In this document: positions 57,123-64,000 of the stretch, piece by piece
How positions within the stretch are numbered: position 1 is the first letter of the stretch
How the letters are laid out: each line of letters starts with the position of its first letter
Source of the DNA: Mycobacterium seoulense
GTDB taxonomy: Bacteria; Actinomycetota; Actinomycetes; Mycobacteriales; Mycobacteriaceae
Length of the DNA stretch: 64,000 nt
NCBI RefSeq assembly: GCF_010731595.1
Contig: NZ_AP022582.1
Span: 4,774,001-4,838,000 of the forward strand
Reading direction: 5' to 3'
The notes under the pieces: model-generated
The model's database searches: none
What the model was told of the DNA's origin: nothing
What the model saw: only the letters and a program-made list of their open reading frames with translations
Program-made: the position numbers and the translations under genes

Positions 57123-58244
57123 ATGGATCAGCTATGGGCCAACCGGGCGGCCAGCTCCGAAGCCGCTGTCGCGCAACGGCACCTGAAACGGCTGTGGGGG
57201 CTGCCCGGGACCCAGCTGGGCGTGGTGGCCTGGCCGCCGACGCGGCGGGACTCCTCGTTCGGCACGTGGCACTACTGGTGGCAGGCGCATCTGCTGGATT
57301 GCCTGGTCGACGCGCAGCTGCGCGACCCCCGGCCCGACCGGCACACCCGGATCAACCGGCAGGTCCGCTCGCACCGGCTGCGCAACAACTTCCGCTGGAC
57401 CAACAGCTACTACGACGACATGGCCTGGCTGGCGCTGGCGCTGGAACGCGCCGCCCGGATCGCCGGCGTCGAGCGGCACCGCGCGCTGCCCAAGCTGGCC
57501 GAGGAGTTCCTCGACGCGTGGGTGCCCGAGGACGGCGGCGGCATTCCGTGGCGCAAGCAGGACCAGTTCTTCAACGCCCCGGCCAACGGGCCGGCGGCCA
57601 TCTTCCTGGCCCGCTACGGCGGCCGGATGCGGCGCGCCCAGCAGATGGCCGACTGGATCGACGAGACCCTGATCGACCCGGAGACGCACCTGGTGTTCGA
57701 CGGCATCAAGGCCGGCTCCCTGGTCCGCGCCCAGTACACCTATTGCCAGGGCGTGGTGCTCGGCCTGGAAACGGAACTCGCGGTCCGCACCCACGACGAT
57801 CGGCACGCGCCCCGGGTGCACCGGCTGGTCGCGGCCGTCGCCGAGCACATGGCGCCGACGGGCGTGCTGGCCGGCGCCGGCGGCGGGGACGGCGGCCTGT
57901 TCTCCGGCGTCACCGCGCGATACCTCGCGCTGGTCGCCACCACCTTGCTGGGCGACTCCGCCGACGACGCCGCGGCCCGCGACACCGCCCGGCGGATCGT
58001 GCTGGCCAGCGCGAAATCGGCGTGGGACTACCGGCAAACCGTGGACGGGCTGCCGCTGTTCGGGCCGTTCTGGGACCGAGACGCGCAGCTGCCCACCCAG
58101 GCCGGCGGGGAGGCGCAGTCCGTCGACGGGGCGGTGCACAGTTCGGATGTCGCCGAACGGGACCTGTCGGTGCAGCTGTCGGGCTGGATGCTGATGGAGG
58201 CCGCCTGTAACGTCACCGCCGTGACGGCAGGGAGCGCGACATGA
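57123..58244 (+). CDS. GH76-type glycosidase-like protein (Rv0365c-like)
   Basis: The 373-residue protein has the alpha/alpha barrel pattern of family GH76 (alpha-1,6-mannanases). The paired aspartates in NNFRWTNSYYDDMAWLALAL are the expected catalytic residues, and GGGIPWRKQDQFFNAPANGPAAIFLARY follows. No signal peptide is seen, so it is probably cytoplasmic, which is unusual for a mannan hydrolase. It resembles Rv0365c. The ATG at 57123 has GGATCGG before it. Its stop overlaps the next gene by 4 nt. Confidence 0.86.
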   Translation: MDQLWANRAASSEAAVAQRHLKRLWGLPGTQLGVVAWPPTRRDSSFGTWHYWWQAHLLDCLVDAQLRDPRPDRHTRINRQVRSHRLRNNFRWTNSYYDDMAWLALALERAARIAGVERHRALPKLAEEFLDAWVPEDGGGIPWRKQDQFFNAPANGPAAIFLARYGGRMRRAQQMADWIDETLIDPETHLVFDGIKAGSLVRAQYTYCQGVVLGLETELAVRTHDDRHAPRVHRLVAAVAEHMAPTGVLAGAGGGDGGLFSGVTARYLALVATTLLGDSADDAAARDTARRIVLASAKSAWDYRQTVDGLPLFGPFWDRDAQLPTQAGGEAQSVDGAVHSSDVAERDLSVQLSGWMLMEAACNVTAVTAGSAT

Positions 58245-60190
58245 CCGAGCCCGGCGGCTGGATTCCCGACGAGGCCACGCTGGCCCGGGCAAACCTCACC
58301 CGCTTCATGGCGTGGCTCGGCCAGACGGGCCGCGGCGACTACGGCGACTACCACGCGCTGTGGCGCAAGTCCGTCGAGGACATCGAATGGTTCTGGGACG
58401 CCGTCTGGCACTACTTCGACATCCAGGCGGCCAACCCGCCCCGCGCGGTGCTGGGCAGCCGCGCCATGCCCGGCGCCGAGTGGTTCCCCGGCGCCACGCT
58501 CAACTACGCCACCGAGATCTTCCGGCACGCCACCGACGAGCGGCCCGCCATGATCGTCGTCGGCGAGGACGGCGCGTGCGAGTGGTCGTGGGCGCGGCTG
58601 CGCCGCGAGACCGGCGCGTTCGCGGCCTACCTACGTGATCTCGGGGTGCGGCCCGGGGACGCCGTCGTCGGGTACCTGCCCAACGTCGCCGAGGCGGCCG
58701 TCGCCGCCCTGGCCGCGGCCAGCGTCGGCGCGATCTGGGCGGTGTGCAATCAGGACGTGGCCGTCGACGGCGTGATCGCGCGGCTGGGCCAGGTGGAGCC
58801 GGCCGTGCTGGTGGCGACCGACGGCTCGGTCTACGACGGCAAGCGCATCGACCGGCGCGCGGAGCTGGACGCGATCCGGCGTGCGCTGCCCAGCCTGCGG
58901 GCCACCGTGGTGGTGCCGCGGCTCGGGCTCGAGACCGGCGGCGAGACAGTGCCGTGGGGTGCGGCGACGCAGTCGGACGCCGAGCTGGAGATCACCGCCG
59001 TGCCGTTCGCGCACCCGCTGTGGGTGATGTTCTCGTCCGGCACCACCGGCAAGCCGAAGGGCATCGTGCACGGGCACGGCGGCACCGTGCTCGAGCACCT
59101 GAAATACCTGAACCTGCAATTGGAGCTGTACGCCGGCGAACGCTTCCTGTGGTACTCGTCGACCAGCTGGATGATGTGGAACCTGCTGCTGTCCGGGCTG
59201 CTGGCCGACACCACGATCGTGCTTTACGACGGCAGCCCAACGCATCTGGGCACCGACGGGCTGTGGCGGGTCGCCGCGGAGGCCGGTGTGAACGTGCTCG
59301 GGGCCGGCGCGGGCTACCTGCTCGCCTGCGCCAAGAAGGAGCTCAAGCCCGGGGCGACGTACCCGCTGGACGGGCTGCGCGCCGTGGGTTCCACCGGTTC
59401 GCCGTTGCCCGCGTCCGGATTCCGTTGGGTCCAGGAGGGACTCGGCCGGACCGTCCCGGTGATCTCGATGAGCGGCGGCACCGACGTCTGCACCGCGTTC
59501 ATCGGCGGCTGCGCGATCCTGCCGGTGGTGGCCGGCGAGCTGTCGTGCATCTGCCTGGGGGCGGCCATCGAAGCCTGGACGGGACCGAACCACCCGGTCA
59601 TCGGGGAAGAGGGCGAGCTGGTGATCACCGAGCCGATGCCCTCGATGCCGGTGTTCTTCTGGAACGACGACGACGGGAGCCGGTACCGGGCCGCCTACTT
59701 CGAGAAGTACCCCGGGGTGTGGTGTCACGGCGACTGGATCACCATCACCGACCGGGGATCCGTTGTGGTGCACGGCCGTTCGGACGCGACGCTGAACCGG
59801 ATGGGCGTGCGGATGGGCAGCGCGGAGATCTACACCGCGGTGGAGGGCCTGCCCGAGGTGGGGGACTGCCTGGTGGTCGGGGTCGAGCAGGACGACGGCG
59901 GCTACTGGATGCCGCTGTTCGTGAGCCTGGTGGACGGCGCCGAACTCGACGAGCGGCTGCGGTCCGAGATCGTGGCGGCCATCCGCCGGCACGCCTCCCC
60001 GCGCCACGTGCCCGACGACATCCTGGCGGTGCCGGGCATACCGCGGACGCTGACCGGCAAACGGCTGGAGATCCCGATCAAGCGGATCCTGCTGGGCGCG
60101 GTGCCGGGCGAGGCGGTGCAGCAGAGTTCGATCGACCGGCCGGAACTGCTAGACGCTTTCGTTGCGTACCGCAGAAGTCGGGTGTCCTGA
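58241..60190 (+). CDS. Acetoacetyl-CoA synthetase
   Basis: The 649-residue acyl-adenylate enzyme activates acetoacetate to acetoacetyl-CoA. The ATP loop is SSGTTGKPKGIVHGHGG, followed by WYSSTSWMMWN. YFEKYPGVWCHGDW is the hinge region, and RTLTGKRLEIPIKRIL has the catalytic lysine. N-terminal FNATLNYAE-type sequence (WFPGATLNYATEIF) places it in the acetoacetyl-CoA rather than acetyl-CoA synthetase group. It is coupled to the GH76 gene (ATGA). Its last 42 nt overlap the convergent dedA gene. Confidence 0.93.
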   Translation: MTEPGGWIPDEATLARANLTRFMAWLGQTGRGDYGDYHALWRKSVEDIEWFWDAVWHYFDIQAANPPRAVLGSRAMPGAEWFPGATLNYATEIFRHATDERPAMIVVGEDGACEWSWARLRRETGAFAAYLRDLGVRPGDAVVGYLPNVAEAAVAALAAASVGAIWAVCNQDVAVDGVIARLGQVEPAVLVATDGSVYDGKRIDRRAELDAIRRALPSLRATVVVPRLGLETGGETVPWGAATQSDAELEITAVPFAHPLWVMFSSGTTGKPKGIVHGHGGTVLEHLKYLNLQLELYAGERFLWYSSTSWMMWNLLLSGLLADTTIVLYDGSPTHLGTDGLWRVAAEAGVNVLGAGAGYLLACAKKELKPGATYPLDGLRAVGSTGSPLPASGFRWVQEGLGRTVPVISMSGGTDVCTAFIGGCAILPVVAGELSCICLGAAIEAWTGPNHPVIGEEGELVITEPMPSMPVFFWNDDDGSRYRAAYFEKYPGVWCHGDWITITDRGSVVVHGRSDATLNRMGVRMGSAEIYTAVEGLPEVGDCLVVGVEQDDGGYWMPLFVSLVDGAELDERLRSEIVAAIRRHASPRHVPDDILAVPGIPRTLTGKRLEIPIKRILLGAVPGEAVQQSSIDRPELLDAFVAYRRSRVS

Positions 60191-60862
60191 GCCGGGCTCC
60201 TGCTCGGGCTGCTGCGGCCCCCGCCGCCGGCCCCGGTAGCTCCGCCACGCCGCGATGAACGCCGGCATCAGGGAGACCACCAGGATGACCAGCAGGATTT
60301 TCTGCAGGTTGTGGTGCACGAATGGCACGTTGCCCAAAAAGTAGCCCGCCAGCGTGACGCCGCCGCCCCACAGGATGCCGCCGACGATGTCGAAGCCCAG
60401 GAACACCGGGTAGCGCATGTAGGACACCCCGGCCACCGGCGGCACGAACGTCCGCACGAACGGCGCGAAGCGCGCCAGGATGATCGCCCACGGCCCGTAC
60501 TTCTCGAAGAAGGCGTGCGACTCGGTCACGTAGTGCTTCTTGAAGAACCGGGAATCTTCCTTCTTGAACAGCGCGGGGCCGATCCGCCGGCCGATGAAGT
60601 ACCCGGTCTGATCGCCCAGGATCGCCACGGTGGCGACGGCGGGGGCGAGCACCCAGATGCTGGCCGGCGGGTTCGGGTGCGCGGCCAGCAGCCCACCGGT
60701 GAACAGCAGCGATTCGCCGGGCAGCAGCGGAAACAGCAGGCCGGTCTCGATGAAGACGATGATCAGGATGCCGGGCAGCACCGCGGACCCGAAGACGCCG
60801 TCGGCGCCCAACCAATACATCGGGTCGAAGATGTGGGGCAGGGCCGTCACGGTGGTGCTCAC
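60149..60862 (-). CDS. DedA-family membrane protein (Rv0364-like)
   Basis: The 237-residue protein has about five membrane helices and the DedA motifs LLPGESLLFTGGLLA, GDQTGYFIGRRIGP and FARFAPFVRTFVPPVAGVSYM. DedA proteins move phospholipids between membrane leaflets and support envelope homeostasis. The start is GTG at 60862. The last 30 residues are Gln/Gly/Pro-rich and lie antisense to the synthetase end. It is divergent from fba, with an inverted repeat between them. Confidence 0.92.
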   Translation of the reverse strand: MSTTVTALPHIFDPMYWLGADGVFGSAVLPGILIIVFIETGLLFPLLPGESLLFTGGLLAAHPNPPASIWVLAPAVATVAILGDQTGYFIGRRIGPALFKKEDSRFFKKHYVTESHAFFEKYGPWAIILARFAPFVRTFVPPVAGVSYMRYPVFLGFDIVGGILWGGGVTLAGYFLGNVPFVHHNLQKILLVILVVSLMPAFIAAWRSYRGRRRGPQQPEQEPGSGHPTSAVRNESV

Positions 60863-60868
60863 GATGCT

Positions 60869-60886
60869 TCAACATACCGGTGTTGA
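60869..60886. promoter_or_regulatory. Inverted repeat between dedA and fba
   Basis: TCAACA-TACCGG-TGTTGA has perfect 6-bp arms. It is 7 bp upstream of the dedA start and 34 bp upstream of the fba ATG. The form suits a repressor site, but no regulator gene is adjacent. Confidence 0.5.
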
Positions 60887-60920
60887 GATACTGGACGGGC
60901 CAAGTCGCCAGGAGGAGCCC

Positions 60921-61958
60921 ATGCCCATCGCCACGCCCGAGGTGTACGCCGAGATGCTGGGCCGCGCCAAGGAGAACTCGTACGCCTTCCCGGCCATCAA
61001 CTGCACCTCCTCGGAGACGGTGAACGCCGCGATCAAGGGCTTCGCCGACGCCGGCAGCGACGGCATCATCCAGTTCTCCACCGGCGGCGCGGAGTTCGCC
61101 TCCGGGCTGGGGGTGAAGGACATGGTGACCGGGGCGGTGGCGCTGGCCGAGTTCACCCGCGTCGTCGCGGCCAGGTACCCGATCAACGTCGCGCTGCACA
61201 CCGACCACTGCCCCAAGGACAAGCTGGACAGCTACGTGCGGCCGCTGCTGGCCATCTCCGCCGAGCGGGTGGCCGCGGGTCAGGACCCGCTGTTCGGATC
61301 GCACATGTGGGACGGCTCGGCCGTGCCGATCGCCGAGAACCTGGCCATCGCGCAGGAACTGCTCAAGCAGGCCGCGGCCGCCAAGATCATCCTGGAGATC
61401 GAGATCGGCGTCGTCGGCGGTGAGGAGGACGGCGTCGCCCACGAGATCAACGACAAGCTGTACACCACGCCGGAGGACTTCGAGAAGACCATCGACGCGC
61501 TGGGCCACGGCGAGCACGGCAAGTATCTGCTGGCCGCGACGTTCGGCAACGTGCACGGCGTCTACAAGCCCGGCAACGTCAAGCTGCGCCCCGACATCCT
61601 GGCCCAGGGGCAACAGGTGGCCGCGGCGAAGCTGGGGTTGCCCGGCGACGCCAAGCCGTTCGACTTCGTCTTCCACGGCGGGTCGGGCTCGCTCAAGTCG
61701 GAGATCGAGGAGTCGCTGCGGTACGGCGTGGTGAAGATGAACGTCGACACCGACACCCAGTACGCCTTCACCCGCCCGATCGCCGGTCACATGTTCGGCA
61801 ATTACGACGGCGTGCTCAAGGTCGACGGCGAGGTGGGCGCCAAGAAGGTCTACGACCCGCGCAGCTACCTCAAGAAGGGCGAGGCGTCGATGACCGAGCG
61901 CGTGGTGGAGGCCTGCGAAGACCTGCACTGCGCCGGGAAGTCCGTGGGCTCAAGCTAG
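60921..61958 (+). CDS. fba: Class II fructose-bisphosphate aldolase
   Basis: The 345-residue zinc enzyme splits fructose 1,6-bisphosphate in glycolysis and runs in reverse in gluconeogenesis. Zinc-binding histidines are in VALHTDHCPKD, NVHGVYKPGNV and FDFVFHGGSGSL, and NVDTDTQYAF binds the phosphate. The length matches Rv0363c (344). GGAGGAG precedes the ATG. The gene is essential in M. tuberculosis. Confidence 0.98.
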   Translation: MPIATPEVYAEMLGRAKENSYAFPAINCTSSETVNAAIKGFADAGSDGIIQFSTGGAEFASGLGVKDMVTGAVALAEFTRVVAARYPINVALHTDHCPKDKLDSYVRPLLAISAERVAAGQDPLFGSHMWDGSAVPIAENLAIAQELLKQAAAAKIILEIEIGVVGGEEDGVAHEINDKLYTTPEDFEKTIDALGHGEHGKYLLAATFGNVHGVYKPGNVKLRPDILAQGQQVAAAKLGLPGDAKPFDFVFHGGSGSLKSEIEESLRYGVVKMNVDTDTQYAFTRPIAGHMFGNYDGVLKVDGEVGAKKVYDPRSYLKKGEASMTERVVEACEDLHCAGKSVGSS

Positions 61959-61978
61959 CCGGTCCGCCCCGGATGCCC

Positions 61979-62027
61979 GGCTGGGCGGGCACTCGGCACC
62001 GAACGTGCGGCTGGCCGGGCGCTCGGC
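61979..62027. repeat. Imperfect direct repeat after fba
   Basis: Two 19-bp units at 61979-61997 and 62009-62027 agree at 17 positions, with a 30-bp period. They lie in the 88-bp gap between the convergent fba and Rv0361-like genes. No clear terminator hairpin is seen. Confidence 0.5.
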
Positions 62028-62046
62028 CGAAGCCCACGCGCCGCGG

Positions 62047-62883
62047 CTAACCGCTGGGGGACTGGCAGATCTTCCACTGGTCGTCGCGGTACTGCAGGTC
62101 CAGGCTGCGGGTCGACCGCAGCGACGGGTCGTAGGCCATGAACGTGGTGACGTTGGCCTCGGCGTGCTGGCCGTTGACCACCACCTGGTCGATGCTGGCG
62201 ATCACCGGATATTGCTTGGCCGCGGACACCCGCCGGTAGGTCTCGTCCCACGAGTGCTCGTCGTAGTCCGCGTACCCGTCGCGGGTGGTGCCGCAGGTGA
62301 TGGTGCGCAGCGTGGTCAGGTCGCCCTTTTGAATCGCGGTGTCGAAGCTTTGGATGGTGGTCCGAACCTGGTCTTCCTGCGACACTTTGGTGTGTTTGCC
62401 GCGGGTGAGCAGCACCGTGCCCAGGATCGCGATCGCGGCCAACGCCAGCACGATCAGCACCAGCGCCAGCACCCAGCCCCAGTTGAACTGCCGGGAGGTG
62501 CGCAGCTTTCCCCCGAGCCGGGGCGGGATCGATTGCGGCACAGCCGGTTTGCCGGGCGAGCCGAACTGTGCGGTCGGCCCCTCGGGTCCGGGCGGTGAGG
62601 CGAAGACCTCGGTGGCGGGCTCGGGGGTGGTCGCGATCACCGCGGTCTCTTTGGCGTCGAAGCCGGGCGCGGTGAAGCGGCGTTCGCGCTGCCCACCGTC
62701 CGCGTCCTCCCCGGGATCCCCCTGGCTGCCGCCGGAATCGGGTTTGATCACCACGGTCTCGGTCTCGGAGTCGCTCGGTACCAGCGGAACGCTCGCGGTC
62801 GCGTCCTCGCCTGATTGCGCGGCCCATTCGTGCCCAGGCGGATTGGGCGTGCCGCCGCGGTCGGGCTCGGGTGGCTGGGGCAT
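62047..62883 (-). CDS. Membrane protein with extracytoplasmic NTF2-like domain (Rv0361-like)
   Basis: The 278-residue protein has an acidic, Pro/Gly-rich cytoplasmic half of about 130 residues. One membrane helix follows (WGWVLALVLIVLALAAIAILGTVLL). An outer domain of about 120 residues has the form of mycobacterial DUF4878/NTF2-like proteins (IQSFDTAIQKGDLTTLRTITCG ... YRDDQWKICQSPSG) with two cysteines. It resembles Rv0361 in size. The function is unknown. It is divergent from the DUF3151 gene with 123 bp between. Confidence 0.82.
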   Translation of the reverse strand: MPQPPEPDRGGTPNPPGHEWAAQSGEDATASVPLVPSDSETETVVIKPDSGGSQGDPGEDADGGQRERRFTAPGFDAKETAVIATTPEPATEVFASPPGPEGPTAQFGSPGKPAVPQSIPPRLGGKLRTSRQFNWGWVLALVLIVLALAAIAILGTVLLTRGKHTKVSQEDQVRTTIQSFDTAIQKGDLTTLRTITCGTTRDGYADYDEHSWDETYRRVSAAKQYPVIASIDQVVVNGQHAEANVTTFMAYDPSLRSTRSLDLQYRDDQWKICQSPSG

Positions 62884-63006
62884 GAGTACGGCTGTCCTCC
62901 GCTATCGGATGGGGTAATTGGAGAGCTTAGCGACCCGCCCCCCTCGATGGGGTGACGGCCGAGGTCCCGCGGTCCGGCGAAACGGGGGAGCTGCAGAATA
63001 GGAGCC

Positions 63007-63420
63007 ATGACGCCGCCGCGAGACCTTCTCGGACCCGACCCGACCCTGCTGCCGGGCGATCCCGACGCCGAGGCGGAACTGCTCGCCGGCGAGCAGCCCG
63101 CGATCGTCGCCGCCACGCACCCGTCGGCGTCGGTGGCCTGGGCGGCGCTGGCCGAGCAGGCGCTGGCCGACGACCAGGCCATCACGGCCTACGCCTACGC
63201 CCGCACCGGCTATCACCGCGGCCTGGACCAGCTGCGGCGCAGCGGCTGGAAGGGCTTTGGCCCGGTGCCCTATTCGCACGAGCCCAACCGCGGATTCCTG
63301 CGCTGCGTGGCGGCCCTGGCGCGCGCCGCCGACACGATCGGCGAGGCCGACGAGTACCTGCGCTGCCTGGACCTGCTCGACGATTGCGACCCGGCGGCGC
63401 GGCCGGCGCTGGGGCTCTAG
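63007..63420 (+). CDS. DUF3151 protein (Rv0360c-like)
   Basis: The 137-residue soluble protein begins PPRDLLGPDPTLLPGDP. It continues ALAEQALADDQAITAYAYARTGYHRGLDQLRRSGWKGFGPVPYSHEPNRGFLRCVAALARAA in the pattern of DUF3151, an all-helical actinobacterial family without known function. Its stop overlaps the stop of the convergent efflux gene by 4 nt. GGAGCC lies just before the ATG. Confidence 0.88.
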   Translation: MTPPRDLLGPDPTLLPGDPDAEAELLAGEQPAIVAATHPSASVAWAALAEQALADDQAITAYAYARTGYHRGLDQLRRSGWKGFGPVPYSHEPNRGFLRCVAALARAADTIGEADEYLRCLDLLDDCDPAARPALGL

Positions 63421-64000
63421 AAGGTTTCCGAGCACCCCGCGTCGTCCGGCGAGTCGATCTGCACGGTGGCGTGCTGCAGCCCCCGCGCCGACAGCACCGC
63501 GCGGGCGTCCTGCAGCACCCGGGCGGAGTCGCCGGCGCTGCGCAAGTGCGCGGTGCACATGTCCTTGCCGGGCGACAGCGTCCAGACATGCAGGTCGTGC
63601 ACCTCGGTCACGCCGTCGACGGCGCCCAGCGCCGAGCGCAGCTCGTCGACGTCGATGTGTGTCGGCGACGATTCGGACAGGATCCGCAAGGCGTCGCGGG
63701 CCAGCGAGATCGCCCGCGGCAACACCCACAGCGCGACCAGCACGGCGACCACCACGTCGGCGTACGGCCAGCGCGTCGTCACGGTGACGATGCCGGCGAT
63801 CAGCACGCCCAGGCTGCCGACGCTGTCGGCGACCACCTCCATGTAGGCGCCCTTGACCGCCAGGCTCTGCCCGGAGTGCGACCGCAGCAGCAACGCGACC
63901 ACCAGGTTGGCCAGCAGCCCGGCCAGCGCGACGACGATCATGGGCACACCGGGGATCGACGGGGTTTCCCTGAGCCGCTGGATCGCCTCCCAGAGAATGA
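63417..64000 (-). CDS. Cation diffusion facilitator, C-terminal part (runs off the window)
   Basis: The reading frame stays open to the window edge, so the N-terminal half of this CDF/CzcD-type metal exporter is missing. The visible part has LWEAIQRLRETPSIPG, the loop before helix 4. Helices 4-6 follow, with VVADSVGSLGVLIAG carrying the metal-site Asp. The cytoplasmic C-domain ends VHDLHVWTLSPGKDMCTAHLR. Zinc is a likely substrate, but the metal cannot be fixed from this part. Confidence 0.92.
   Translation of the reverse strand, partial: ILWEAIQRLRETPSIPGVPMIVVALAGLLANLVVALLLRSHSGQSLAVKGAYMEVVADSVGSLGVLIAGIVTVTTRWPYADVVVAVLVALWVLPRAISLARDALRILSESSPTHIDVDELRSALGAVDGVTEVHDLHVWTLSPGKDMCTAHLRSAGDSARVLQDARAVLSARGLQHATVQIDSPDDAGCSETF

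Overview
The window reads as the chromosome of a high-GC actinobacterium, almost certainly a non-tuberculous slow-growing Mycobacterium resembling the M. avium complex. The evidence is an HspR-controlled dnaK-grpE-dnaJ-hspR operon with HAIR operators, a ClpB with its own HAIR site, TtfA, the bifunctional dCTP deaminase, AnsP2, the large Fe-S reductase of the Rv0338c type, and many other proteins I recognise as H37Rv Rv0312 to Rv0385 relatives. Rv numbers are from memory of H37Rv and are inference, not database results. I saw no insertion sequence, phage, CRISPR array or PE/PPE gene.

Layout. 1-4540: a LuxR-type ATPase regulator, tRNA-Gly(CCC), an exported peptidase-like protein and dcd. 4645-9666: three tandem paralogues, each a ~280-300 residue domain followed by one membrane helix and a Pro/Ala- or Gly-rich tail, inserted between dcd and udgA. 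9758-15722: UDP-glucose dehydrogenase, a mycothiol-dependent isomerase-like protein, a SnoaL-like protein, rmlA, a YibE/F membrane protein and aspC. 15755-24186: the Fe-S reductase, a membrane-anchored Hsp70/actin-like protein, a Thr-rich membrane protein, a NagK-MurQ fusion with a DUF488 gene set between two copies of a 35-bp direct repeat, and an exported protein. 24292-30061: a molybdenum hydroxylase operon (L-M-S order), a MobA-like transferase and ansP2. 30180-34404: the dnaK operon. 34405-45323: aldose epimerase, type II flavohaemoglobin, a TetR/membrane-protein pair with two matching operators, a DUF3060 protein, clpB, ttfA, an SDR, pyrE, a lipoprotein and a SpoU methyltransferase. 45425-54989: a second molybdenum hydroxylase locus with the form I CO dehydrogenase signature and a full maturation set. 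54853-64000: eutC/eutB, GH76, acetoacetyl-CoA synthetase, DedA, fba, two conserved mycobacterial proteins and a cation efflux protein cut by the window end.

How the parts work together. The coxMSL locus with two XdhC-like proteins, a MoxR ATPase, CoxG and CoxE should give an atmospheric CO oxidation system. The MobA-like cytidylyltransferase that could finish its cofactor sits instead beside the first, non-CO-type hydroxylase operon. The HAIR sites link dnaK and clpB into one heat-shock regulon. Most genes are tightly packed and several convergent pairs overlap at their 3' ends.

The most novel-looking material is the family of membrane-anchored, apparently degenerate actin/Hsp70-fold proteins (three tandem copies plus the Hsp70-like protein at 18842-20557), followed by the direct-repeat-bounded NagK-MurQ/DUF488 module.
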